Shown here one piece after another: positions 24,170 through 35,770 of a stretch of DNA of 64,000 bases. The notes below the pieces were generated by a model. It was given only the letters and a program-made list of their open reading frames with translations. It ran no database searches and was not told where the DNA came from. The DNA comes from Macquaria australasica (taxonomy: Eukaryota; Chordata; Actinopteri; Centrarchiformes; Percichthyidae). A program made the translations under genes and the position numbers. Numbering within the stretch: the stretch's first letter is position 1; each line of letters begins with the position of its first letter. The stretch spans positions 248,001 through 312,000 of the forward strand of contig SEMN01000059.1 in NCBI GenBank assembly GCA_005408345.1, read 5' to 3'.

Positions 24170-25380
24170 GTAAATCCTTAACCATCAAATTGTTTGTTTC
24201 AGCAGCTGCCACATGTATAACACCTGAAAACAGACACCAACTCACCGTTTCAGCATACCTAGCGATGAACCAACTTTATAGGGCACGAGCTGCATTAAAC
24301 AGGGGGAAATATTGTCAAAATGATAGCTGGGAAATAGAGCACATTGTGTACATGACATATGTTCTAAGTAGTAGATATGCTTTCTGACCCCACCAGAATG
24401 TTTTTACAGATTTCAGTACAGGATTTCCTCCGCTCTTTCATTCTCTATACGCTGGATGCACAGACGTGAAACCTGAACCTGAAACCTTGGAAACACTCAT
24501 TACTTCCCCTCTCTTTGTGATTCTGTATTTAGAAATGGAGCTGTAGGAAAGGGAGGCTTTCAGTGATAGAGTTGGGAAATGCTAATTTTATCTCTCTCAT
24601 TTAATTCTCTGACAATATCTATAAAATTGATTAAGACTTTAAAGAGCGGGTATCATTCCTCTTAAAATATTTAATTTCCCATTATTCTAATCAAGACTTA
24701 CTCTGGCACTAATGAGTGTCTGCCAAGCAGCAGGCTGGAGGAGCTTACCCATGTGATGAACAGATCTGGTTGTAGCATAAAGAATATCTCCACGTAGAAT
24801 GACAACGAGAACAATTGGCACCCCAGCTGGATTCAAGATTACCCAGATGCACGAATCAAATGGAGACTGATCAGTGATGGATATGTGTGACAAAGAAACC
24901 CTCTACAAGTAAACATACAAACCATATAAATGAGGTAAGGCATCTCATTATGTGGGGTGATAAGATGTGTGAGGGAGTGTGAGTCCAATAGTGGGAGCAT
25001 GAAAGTCTCCTTGTGAGACAGGCTGTTTATATTGAATACATTCTGCAGCGGATTAAAACACGAAGTCAGTTAATTCTTGAAGCAACCTAAAGGACAAGTC
25101 TGATGATATGACGTTCTATATTTTTTTCTTATAGTCAACAAATCCCATTAAAATATCAGAGTATTGTCTGGGTAACCAAAGCCCGATATAGCTGATTCTT
25201 CTGTGCCATAGACCTCCATTGTTATAAACTATTAAAAACACATCAGTGTGCCACACTGTAGCACTGGGTGACATATTTCATCATTACTATGAACACACAC
25301 ACTGTAGTTTATTTTGAGTCCATACCACACACACCGTCCTGCTGCAGTTTATACTCACTAGAGCACCAAACGTGTATCTA

Positions 25381-25740
25381 AAGAAACAGTTCAGCATTTT
25401 GCTTGCTTGCTTTCTTGCTGAGAGTTAGATGAGAAGATTGATACCACTATCATGTTTGTATGTTATAAATGAAACTATAGCCTGCAGCTGGTTAGCCTAG
25501 CTTAGCATAAAGACTGGAAGCAGGGGGAAACGGCTAGCATGGCTCTCTCCAAAGTTTAAAAATACGACTACTAGTACATCTTCTTGCTTCCCCCCATGTT
25601 TACGCTAAAATAATCTAAGCTAAAATAAGTTAATCCCAGCTCCATACCTTGACGCAAATATCAAAATTGTATTAATTTTCTTATCTAACTCACAGCAAAA
25701 AAGCGAATAAGCGCATTTCCCAAAATGTTGAACTATTCCT
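25381..25740. mobile_element. Fold-back MITE family, copy 1
   Basis: The first about 60 bp (25381-25445) are the imperfect reverse complement of the last about 60 bp (25680-25740). Both contain an AGTTCA-type end, then a stretch with repeated GCTTGCTTGCT-like words, then GAGTTAGATGAGAAG. The interior has the family core CTTAGCATAAAGACTGGAA near 25501. Two more copies lie at 27419 and 56034. It is non-coding. Confidence 0.75.
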
Positions 25741-27418
25741 AAAATCCTTGGCTAAAAGTTTTCCCCCTAAAATGCACCTTTTACTCTTGTTTGATTAACT
25801 TTTGCTAAAAAGCATTTCAAGAAAAGTATTAAATGAAATTACACACCGATTTTAAAGATTTATGTTTCCAGTAGAAATAATTGGGTGCCACAGACAGGGA
25901 TGGGTCTTTTCATGGGGTTTGCTGATAATAACAAAAAATATAAATTGTTAATTATATTATTTCAACACCCAGGAGCTGGGATGTGTGTCATTTATCATGA
26001 CACACATCATTTATGGACAACCCACGGTGAACATAAAAAAATCTATTTCTTCAGATAGCACATCTCTAATGCATGAAACAAACTACAAACCGTGAATGTC
26101 ATGTGTGTCTTTTACTGTAGGCCAAAGTGTTTTACAATGAATGCAAATGTCACGCTGCCAAGGTTCCCCTTCATCTTTCCATCTCAGCTGGGATATATCC
26201 TCATTTAGCTAAATTAGCTCAAGTCAAGCTTGGCTTTAATATGCAGACACTAATGACATTCCAAGGTTAAAGTGAGGAGTCAAGCATTGATTTGCACTGT
26301 CTGTCTTCAATGCCTGTAACGAGAATGAAAAAACACGCCTCTGCACAAGGCCACATGATGGAGAAAAAAGGCCAACAGCTGGGGGAAAAAAATCAATCCT
26401 ATAATTTGACCCTGATTTCTTCAATAGAAAGCATGCTAGTTTTTACACTCTAACATTTAGGTTGTTGTGTTAATGACATGTTTAAGTGGGTAGGCTGGCA
26501 TTTCACAGAAGGTGATAATACATTAGAGACAAACTATCTGACAATATAATGGCTTGTTATTAAGTAATGCATGCACTCTTAGCAATGACATGCAGTGTGT
26601 GAATTCAATGAAGCATGTGTGAGAAAAAACAAAAAACAAAGCGAAGTGACAAGTGAGAAAAAAAGAGTGTGTGAGAGAGAGAGAGAGAGGTTTGGAGATA
26701 GACTTGAGAGCACTGTTTTCACCTGTAGCCCATCTTTCAGTATGAGGAGATATGGAGATTTGCTCTGGAGGTTGGTGATGAAGTAGGCTGAGATAAGGGA
26801 TGCAGAGGATTATTCAATCAATCACCTGTAGCCATATCTTAACACAGCTTGTCTGAGGAGACACAGGAAGTAGTCAGCGCCTCAAGGGATAAAAGCAGAA
26901 AAACATTAGACTGGGTCAATCCAGTTCACAAAGGCTAACCCGCAAGCACTGTGTAGAAGAATGTAATTATGGGAGATTGTGGCTGAGTGTGCATGCCAAT
27001 TTGCTGACTCAGGATAGGGACACTTCGAATAAGTGTTACACTTATGTAACTTAGATAACATTATTCCAAATTTAAGTTTTAAACCATCATTTGTGTTTTA
27101 ATTAAATTTTAATAATACACATTAGATCTACTGCATTCAAAGTGGAGCAAGAAACGAGGCAACCTAATACGTCGTACATGATTGAAAACTTCTAAAAGCA
27201 TGCTGAGTACATCAGGGAAAAACAGATATTAAGCCCTGCGCTTGGTAGCCACAGCATTAAAAATCACCCTCCGTCATAATGGCACAATGCGTGACGTAAA
27301 TGTTAACAAAAGGGTTCAAAAATGGAGCTTTGGAATTTGCTATCACTCCCAAATTAATTGACAGATTTTTTTAATAGATGGACAAAAACTGGATATGAAT
27401 ATTTAGGCATTGGTTCAA
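25741..27418. other. Non-coding interval, no gene seen
   Basis: AT-rich DNA between two copies of the same fold-back element. It holds only a GA microsatellite at 26672-26689. The open frames at 26236-26424 and 26595-26786 are unsupported. Confidence 0.6.
26672..26689. repeat. (GA)n microsatellite
   Basis: About nine GA units in a purine-rich stretch. Confidence 0.9.
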
Positions 27419-27650
27419 CAATTGGGAAATGTGCTTATTTGCTTTCTTGCCGAGAGTTTGGTGAGAAGATTGATACCACTGTCGCGTGTGTATGGTAAGC
27501 TACAGCCAGCTGCTGGTTAGCATAGCTTAGCATAAAGACTGGAAACAAGGGGAAAAAGCAAGCCTGGCTCTGCCCAAAAGTAATACAATCCATCTACCAG
27601 CACCTCTAAAGCTCATTAATTAACACATTATATGGCAACACGTTTGTTGC
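27419..27650. mobile_element. Fold-back MITE family, copy 2 (right part missing)
   Basis: It begins with the terminal words TTGGGAAATGTGCTTATTTG and GAGAAGATTGATACCACT. It then carries the core AGCTTAGCATAAAGACTGGA and the motif CTACCAGCACCTCTAAAGCT. The inverted right half seen in the copies at 25381 and 56034 is absent, so it is truncated. Confidence 0.7.
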
Positions 27651-30600
27651 CAAGCAATCAGTGGAGACTCAGGGAAGTTACTGCTCCTGGCCAAGAAATA
27701 GTCTGGCACATAACTCTTCAATAGGTGAATATACCTGTCAAAATGTGACAGATTGGGTTTTTAATTGGGTGTATCAGGGGATGCAACAAAATGAGTAAAA
27801 TTGTCTGCTGAGATAACGTAAAAAAAGTTATTTCTGGCTGGAACACCATTGAATGAATTAAAGGGATCGCAACACTGCTGCCAGTAGAGTATTTATTGAT
27901 GGATGAATGGACATAATGAAGACATTCTAGTTTTTGTTTCTTCATTTGCATCATCAATCTGTGCATTATAAGGTTATACCACTTGTGTGTTGTTTCTAGT
28001 TTATCGTCTCACTGATATAAATTATTCTTTGACAGTATCTGTGCAATCTCTCTCCTTTCTTCTGTTTCATTCTAAATAAAGCCAGCTTTGACACAACACC
28101 ATCTTTCATTGCATAACAGAGATAACGGTTACAAATGCTATGCCAGGTTACAATGAAGATAAAAGGGAGGGTGAGATAATATTCGAGAAAAGGTATGAAT
28201 TTTGACGTGTGAAGGTTGAATCACAACAGGCAGATAATGTGTATTTTTAAGATACTGTACTGTGATATATTGGTTTACCAAAAAATAAAAAAACAAAGGG
28301 TACTTGACAAGCTTAAGGAAAAAAACACATGCTCCTCTTGGGTACTTCACAGTGCATGGTTCCTGAAAGAGCGTTCTCTGAGTGTGTCCTTTCAGAAGAA
28401 CTGATCCACTAATTTATTCTACATTTGGTTCTCTTATCACAGAGCATGAAGCCTTCTGGACAAAATGTCAGGGGGCTCAGGGGACTCCTTGGGTGGGAGA
28501 AAGTAAATTTAATTCAAAAAATGCAGAAATCCATTTTTTGTTGAATAGATTATCAGGCGAATATACCTGCAAACAACACCAGGTATTTAGTATAAGCTTT
28601 ATTTTTAGTCCACTTTAAAAGGAGGTTTTGCTCATAATAAATTACAACAATTGGTTGGAAGAATTAATGTCAGACTGCAGCTATTTTCACTGGTGAACTT
28701 TACATCATCTTTGAAAAGAGGAGTAGATGGGCTTGGCAATGGAGGAGTCCTATTGATTCTTGGTTTCATTGATTTCCTCTCTTTTTTGTCTTTTTTTTTT
28801 GTCAGTGGCAAAGCAAAGGGTTGGGAGGTGCAGTAGCTGTGAGAAGGTCTCTCTCTGAATAAGAATTGTGAAGCACTGGGCACCAGGGTGAGGTGCTGCA
28901 TGAACAATAACTGCTGGCACTGCTGCAGATTGTGCTGCATTCCAGACTTGGTGTGCTAAGGGGCTCTCACTGCAGATGTGCTCCTGACACGTTACAGCAG
29001 GTAAATTGCCAGCACTTAATGAGACCCCAGAATTATTGAATTCCTGTTGGCTTGATGTGAGAGACACAAAGAGACATGTTGGCTCTGCCTACAAGCTCAC
29101 TTAAAAGCTTCCTCAGTTCCCGTCTTTATAGTATGTATGTGATGTTAACAGGTAGCATCGGCTCCCAAGATAAAGATATTAGTGGCTGGCTAGCCACAAT
29201 TTAGTGCTATAAAAGGTTTCACATTTAAATCAAAAGTAAAACTGAACAGCCCCTACTTTTATTAGAGCAATGACATGGCCATGTTTAAAGCAGTAAAGTA
29301 ATCTAAATCAATCAAATCCACAGTATAGAAAAGAGACTACGTCTTAAGCAAAACATTAGAGAACGAATCATTCATATTTTTTGACATAAGGTTGTCATGG
29401 ACATTTGCTCAGGTTATAGATCCTGTGGATATCACACAGAAATAAATAGCAGCAAAAAGGGGCCAAATTAAAAAAACATTAAACACAACACAGCACTCAC
29501 ATTTTTTTTTTAATTGGAAAAGTGCAGGAAATGAGGGAAGAGAGAGATGTGGAATGACATGCAACAAAGGTTCCCTGCCAGATTCATACCAGGGACATTG
29601 TGGTTCATGGTCAGCACCTGGCTTAAACCTTAAATCTTTAGCATATTTCTGATGCTTGATTTCTGCTCTGAGACAACTCTGTATCTAGGAAAAAAAAATT
29701 AAACTATTCTTTGTTTCTCCTCGTGGCTTTTGTCTTTCTGCATCTTTTTTCTTCTTTGGTGCCCTTGAGTTTGAGTTACAGTATGAAATTGAAAAAAAAA
29801 GTGTTGTTTGTTTTTCATTTTATTTTCAATTTTGTGTTTGATGCTGACAAGGCTATGGCTAGTTTGCTTCAGTATTGGATGAAAGTGTTTATGAGGCTAA
29901 ACTGGTGGTTTCACATCACACAGCATATGTATGGAATGTATAAGAATGTATGAATATCCTTTTCTTTTTGTTACGTGCCATTTTGTTTTGCTCTTTGTTT
30001 TCTTTATTGTGTCCTTGGGAAAACTGAAACCTGTAATTACAAAACAGGAAGACGCTGCCAGTCAGCTCCTACTAAAACATTTCTAGTCCAAGAGGTGCAG
30101 AGTCCCAAGATGCAAATAGGCAGTCCTCCAAGTATGAACAGAACTTGAGAAGTTTTGAAAAGATGAAGAAATCTCTGTGACCATGTTTCACTAACTTTGG
30201 TTGTCTACTTCAGCTGACCTAAAGATGTGTCACACAGTGGCAACGACTTGATAAAGAGTTTATCCAACAACACGAGAGACAAGAGACATAAGAAAGGGCA
30301 AACATACAGCAATGAAGAGGCGGAAAAACTATAATTGAAATGCTTGCATTTGTTGGATGTATCACTTTCTGAACTTAAAGATAATGACTCAAACTCTGGG
30401 ACACAGAGTTTTGCCAGCGTGAGTTATCTCTTCCCCATGGCTAATCTTCAGTGGTGGCTGGATGGGGTCAGAGTGATGTCTAGGCGAAGGTGCTGAGGGA
30501 ACAGTCCAGGTGAAAGGCTATGCTGTAATTCATTCCCTCAGCTGCTTGGACTCCATGAGTAGGAACCACCACACACTGTTTCCTCCTGTCAGACTCTCCT

Positions 30601-31090
30601 GGGGCCTTTTCCCCAAGCAATTTAACTGAATAATCAAACCATGAGTGAGTCATTTTATTGATATGTTTATTCTTACCAAAGTTGAGAATAACTCTGAACC
30701 TACACCTACTGCAAAGTGGTCAGGTTTTTTTCTGTTAGGGTTCGTCAGTTGGTTCTGTTCTTTCAAAATAATTGCTTAACTCCTTATATCTTGGTCATAT
30801 AGGACAACAGTGACATATTGGCTATCATCAGTCTCAGTATAATAAACAAAATAATTGAGTTATAGTGAAACCATTCTTCCAACTGTTTCTTTGCAAACCA
30901 GCCAGCATGAAACTATTTTTTGTTTTTAAAACATATTTTTATTCATCATTCATGTTAACATAACATAAGAAATACATCTAGAAAAATAAATCTAAAAGAT
31001 ATCTAATAATTACAGTTTTTTAATTTCCTCATTGTCGGGGTGGGCAATTCATCATAATTTATATTTCCGCAGTATTAATCACATCAGGAT
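27651..31090. other. Non-coding interval, no gene seen
   Basis: AT-rich sequence. The open frames at 28138-28404, 28382-28618, 28632-29067 (overlapping on both strands) and 29711-29953 show no domain, signal peptide or convincing splice sites. Several are driven by poly-T or poly-A runs, for example near 28788-28801. Confidence 0.55.
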
Positions 31091-31370
31091 GGCATGTTTC
31101 CTCAGTGGTTAGCCTCACAGCAGGAATGCTTTGGGTTTGAACACAAACAGGGCCGACTGGGACTTTTCTATGTAGAATTTGCATGTTCCCCATGTTCACG
31201 TGCATTTCCTCTGGGTGCTCCAGTATCATCCCGCAGTTCAGCCATGCAGGTCAGGTGAATTGGATACTCTAAATTGCCCACAGGATTATGTTGATTTATG
31301 TTTGGCTCTGCAGGATGCTCAAGAGCCCTGCAATCCTGCAAAGGAGTAGGGGTATAGAAAAGGGATGGAT
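31091..31370 (+). mobile_element. V-SINE-type tRNA-derived SINE
   Basis: The head has a tRNA-like promoter, with CAGTGGTTAGCCTCACAGCA and then a B-box-like GGGTTTGAAC near 31134. Next comes the conserved central domain of vertebrate V-SINEs: GTAGAATTTGCATGTTCCCC near 31172 and CCTCTGGGTGCTCC near 31209. The tail ends with AGGTGAATTGG and GTATAGAAAAGGGATGG. Order and spacing match a nearly full-length, moderately diverged copy. The identification rests on recognised words, not alignment. Confidence 0.8.
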
Positions 31371-32469
31371 AATTACATTAGTACTACATAGTCATGTATT
31401 ATTCAATGTTTTGTTGCTGAGTTTTATTTTGAAACAAAAACATACAGTAGCATTGCATATATTATGGTTGCTGTAGTTAAGTACTGTATATCTGAGGTAA
31501 ATGACTAACGGCTGTCAAACGCTCCAAAAGCACATCAAAAGATGCTGTCGGTGTTGATAGCAAATTATTACTGTTTTCTTTACTTTATTTCTATTTATCA
31601 GACTTTAAAACGAGTAACTACACCCAGACTGACAATTCTGCTTGTACTGCCATCTAGTATTTGCTGCATGCTCAGTCCACACCCTATGAAGTACATCATA
31701 TTGTGTCACAGTTGGGCGTGGTCACCAACATTTTAACATTTTGACCTATGTAGGTCAGTCCAACAGAGCTTTTTCTCCATACAGGATTTAGGGTGTTTGT
31801 TGTTATTTGAATATGAATAAAATTAATGAATAATATTGCAGTAACAATATTATTAGCAATAACGGAAAAATGTTGAATATGATCATCCCAGGTCTCTGCT
31901 GAGAGGTGGTGTGGCTTCTCCCTTTTGTGTTGAGTACACATGACTTTGTCTAAGTCATTTGCTTGGTTTTGCAGCTGTATTTTATTCTTCCAACTTATTT
32001 AGATGATTCAATAACATGTTGTTGACATGTTGCATGACTTAAGCACAGGATCAGTCAGTTACAGTACACTTCTAAGCCCAGTGACAGCACTACACAGTTA
32101 ATTTGTCCATGTGCCAGAATTTGAAATATGTGTGATTTTGGTGAAAATGTTCCAAATGTTGTCAATGCTCTGTTACGACATTTTCAAAAATGTTCAAAAA
32201 ACAGCAGACATTTTGACTTGTCATACCAGGAAAAGCACGAGTGTTAACAACATGAACAATGGCTCTGTTCAAGTGTCCCAGTAAGTCTGAAACTGAAACT
32301 GAAGCAGCTAATTCAAATTAATTCATTTTATTATTTCAAAATGAAAAAGGCCTAAATGTGTCACTCTTTTGGATGTAAATTTTTTGTTTTGAATTGATGA
32401 CGCCATCATGGTGTCAGCACTATCCTATGTTATTTTTTTTGCATTTTTCTTCCCACCGGTTCTTCAATT
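31371..32469. other. Non-coding interval, no gene seen
   Basis: AT-rich DNA with short unsupported frames at 31542-31736 and 31696-31941. Confidence 0.55.
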
Positions 32470-32756
32470 CTTTGTCATTCTAAACCAATGCAATTCCCTT
32501 CCTGCCCAGCAGTTGTCCTCAGCTCTTCCCATCATTCCTCAGTCACCTGCCTACGCACCTGCCCCTCATTACCCTAATTAGCCACTCGCTATATATACCT
32601 GCCCACTAGCCTTAATCAGTTTCCAAATTATCTTTGTAATATGTAATTATCAATATAGTTGTCTATAACCTTAGTGGTCTAGCCTTATTAAGTAAACCTC
32701 TTTTTAACTGTACGTGCTTTTAAGTCGTCTCACCACTTGTCACAGACACAATGCAA
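32470..32756 (+). repeat. LTR-like segment with TATA motif (possible solo LTR)
   Basis: A C-rich stretch of CACCTGCC and CACCTGCCCCTCATTACC leads into GCTATATATACC at about 32589. Downstream is a T-rich transcribed-region-like part ending near GTCACAG. The layout (CT-rich upstream part, TATA, about 160 bp more) resembles fish retrotransposon LTRs. There is no internal coding region next to it and no verified flanking duplication, so a different repeat type is possible. Confidence 0.35.
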
Positions 32757-33059
32757 TTCCGGCTAACACTGCAATATCCGCCATCTGAACCTTTTCTTAT
32801 CAGCTCTCTATCAATAGTTTAGTAAGTCAAAATAGCATAATGACACCCCATAATGTTGACAAGAGTTCACGGCAAAAACCATATATAGTACAAAGTTATA
32901 GCAAGTAGAAAAGCAGATCAGCTATGAAGGTCATATGATTAAGTATTTCAAACAGTTTGATTACTTTTGGTTGTTTGTATCTAGTGATATGAAATGTGAC
33001 TTGTAATTTATTGGTATCACTGATGCTTCCATTAACCTGTTTACAGCTTAAAATCCCCA

Positions 33060-33060
<1 letters not shown>

Positions 33061-33089
<29 letters not shown>
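33061..33089. repeat. (TG)n microsatellite
   Basis: About 14 TG units. It creates the His-Thr runs seen in the minus-strand frame at 32896-33384. Confidence 0.95.
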
Positions 33090-33092
<3 letters not shown>

Positions 33093-33624
33093 TGTTAAGC
33101 ATCACAAGATTACCGGGGTGATAGGACGGTCTCTGGTGCAATCTAATGAGGCTGTGTTTGTTTACCTCTTCCCCTACACTGCTTTCAGTGGAGTGTGCCA
33201 GCATTTGCACGACATGAATGCCAGTGTTTTGATAAAGGTCAATGAGAGTGAGACAAGGCCGCTGAAGTTTGCCTTCTTTAATTAGCTCTGGCTTTGTGCT
33301 CTCTTCTCCTCCTGTAGTGTCAGAACACCCATGTTCAGCCTTCAGTACGTGGCCAGAACAAAGATGGGGCTGAGAGGGAGCCAAATGAGAAGGGAGAGGT
33401 TCACCATCAGCAATGATTCACTGAGATGAGACACTTGAATCACTCTGGCTAAAAATAGACAAAGCATGTTGATAAATTTGGGATGATATGATCAGGGAGG
33501 CAACCCGTTAAAACTGGATTATTTATAATCATTGCCGTACTTGATTTTTGACCACTGTACCCACAGGAGCTGCATCACTCACTTGCATTTTTCATACAGA
33601 ATTACAATTCCAAGACATCCTGAG

Positions 33625-33627
<3 letters not shown>

Positions 33628-33670
<43 letters not shown>
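33628..33670. repeat. (GT)n microsatellite
   Basis: About 21 GT units, the longest dinucleotide run in the window. Confidence 0.95.
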
Positions 33671-33672
<2 letters not shown>

Positions 33673-34249
33673 CATGCCTATTCTGTGTTTTTATGAGTTA
33701 CAGGTTTGTGCAATTGCAAAGATTTTAATCAAGACATGACATCCGAATCCTCTGGATCATCAGATCCCCCGATGAGAAACCTTCATTGGATGCTGCTCTT
33801 TCTTACCTCTCTCCCAAGGCTGCCAGTGACAAGAGAAGGAAACACTGAGAAAAGGTCAGATATTTGTCTTTTAATTGGAGTTGGTTTTATAGTGTTATTG
33901 TTGGATGCATATGCTGGTAAACTGAAGCTGACCCACTTCCACTGCACTTGAGTTTCACCAGCTTTAAATCCACAGGAAAGTTGATATCCTTTTCTTTATA
34001 TATAGGTATGTACTGTGAAAAGCCTATTACAACATAAAAAATACTATTCTTGCTTTAAAGACACAGGATGAAAGATCTTTAGCCATGCTAGTTGTGTGGC
34101 TCTAGGGATGGCAATGTCTTCTCTGTCACTTGGTCGCTCAGCCACCTGGTCACTCTGTCCATTACTTTGGTCTTGACTGAAATCTCTAAACAACTATTGG
34201 ATTGCCATGGCAGTTTGTTCTGACATTCAAGTTGAGTTCATCTGAGGCT

Positions 34250-35770
34250 GCAGCTACAAACCTAGATGAACTCACTGACACTGTGACATCTTACATCAGC
34301 TTTTGTGAGGGCATGTTTGTGCCGACTTAAACTTTCAGCACACACAACAACAACAACAACAACAACAAACCCTGGTTTACAGCTAAACTCGGGCAGCTTC
34401 ATCAGGCCAAGGAGGAGACAAGGGAGATGCAAAAAAAGAGCAGCAAAGAGAAGCTACACTGAAAAGCTGAAAAACAGGTTTTCAGCCAGCGTCCCTGTGT
34501 CGGTGTGGAGAGGCCTGCAGGAAATCAGCAGATATAGGAAACCTTCCCCCCACACACACTGTGGAGAACCATCAACTGGCTGACGAACTCAATGGGTTCT
34601 ACTGTAGGTTTGATAAAGCCGACATCACACAACCAACTGCACCCCCTGCCACCCCCTTACCCCTCCTGCTTCAGACTCTCCATAATCATCCCAGTCCCAA
34701 AGAAACCCTCTGTCACTGGATTAAATGACTACAGGCCTGTCGCTCTGACATCTGTGACCTTGAAATCCTTCAAGAGACTGGTGTTGGCCCACCTGAGGGA
34801 CATCACAAACCACCTGCTGGACCCCTTGCAGTTTGCCTACCGGTCAGTGGATGATGCAGTCAACATGAGACTGGACTACATCCTGTAACACCTCAACTCC
34901 CCAGGGACATAATGCAAGGATCCTGTTTGTGGACTTCAGCTCTGCATTCAACACCATCATCCCAGAAATCCTCCACTCTAAACCCACCCAGCTCATGGTG
35001 CCAGCCTCCACCTGTCAGTGGATCACAAACTTCCTGACAGACAGGATGCAAGTTTGGCAAGTTTGCAGATGATGCAACGGCCATCAGCCTCATCCTGGAT
35101 GGTGATGGGTCTGCATACAGATGGGAGGTTGAACAGCTGGTCCTCTGGTACAGTCAGAACAACCTGGAGCTGAACACACTCAAACCTATGGAGATGGCAG
35201 TGGACTTCAGGAGGAATCCCCCAACACTGCCCCCATCACCATAATCAACAGCACTGTGTATGCTGTGGAAACCTTCAGGTTCCTGGGATCCACAATCTCA
35301 CAGGACCTAAAGTGGTCATCCAACATTTACTCCATAATTAAAAAGGCCCAGGAGAGGATGTAATTCTTGCGCCAGCTCAGGAATTTCAACCTGCCTCAGG
35401 AGCTGCTGACCAGTTCTACCCTGCAATCACCCAGTCTGTTCTCTGCACATCCATCACTGTCCGGTTTGGATCGGCCGCCAAACAAAACAGAAACAGACTA
35501 CAACGGACAGTCAGGACTGCAGAAAGATTATTGGTTCCAACCTGCCCTCCATTCAGGACTTGTACATGTCCAGAGTCAGTAAAAACGGGCAGGAACCATC
35601 ACTGCAGACTCCATCACAACTAATTTCAACTTCTCCCCTCTGGTAGGTGCTACAAAGCACTGTACACCAAAACAACCAGACACCATAACAGTTTTTTTCC
35701 ACAGGCCATCACGAACAGTTAAATCAGTCATATACCTTGACTCTTAGTCTTGTTTTTTGTCTTATTTTTC
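34250..35770 (+). mobile_element. Decayed, internally deleted LINE (CR1/L2/jockey-like reverse transcriptase)
   Basis: Pieces of a non-LTR reverse transcriptase occur in order on the plus strand. They are a linker after the endonuclease (KRSYTEKLKNRF near 34450), the RT start IIPVPKKPS with LNDYRPVALTS (34683-34753), LDPLQFAYR (about 34819), motif A FVDFSSAFNTI (about 34924-34956) and a FADD catalytic motif (35062-35073). These are followed by NNLELN, FLRQLRNFNLPQ and the C-terminal region to about 35640. Motif A and FADD are only about 40 codons apart, so the segment between them carrying the usual PQG motif is deleted. A second deletion joins the linker to the RT start near 34670. Frameshifts and stops break the frame throughout. 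The endonuclease is missing, so it is 5'-truncated and dead. Confidence 0.9.
34344..34369. repeat. (CAA)n trinucleotide run inside the LINE
   Basis: About eight CAA units in the linker region of the LINE remnant. They are read as a Thr run in one frame. Confidence 0.9.

Noticed and set aside
32896..33384. 162-codon minus-strand open frame
   Set aside because: It contains a His-Thr run from the TG microsatellite. Composition is otherwise unremarkable, and there is no splice or domain support.
34592..34888. 98-codon frame as a separate gene
   Set aside because: It is one surviving block of the reverse transcriptase in the LINE remnant.
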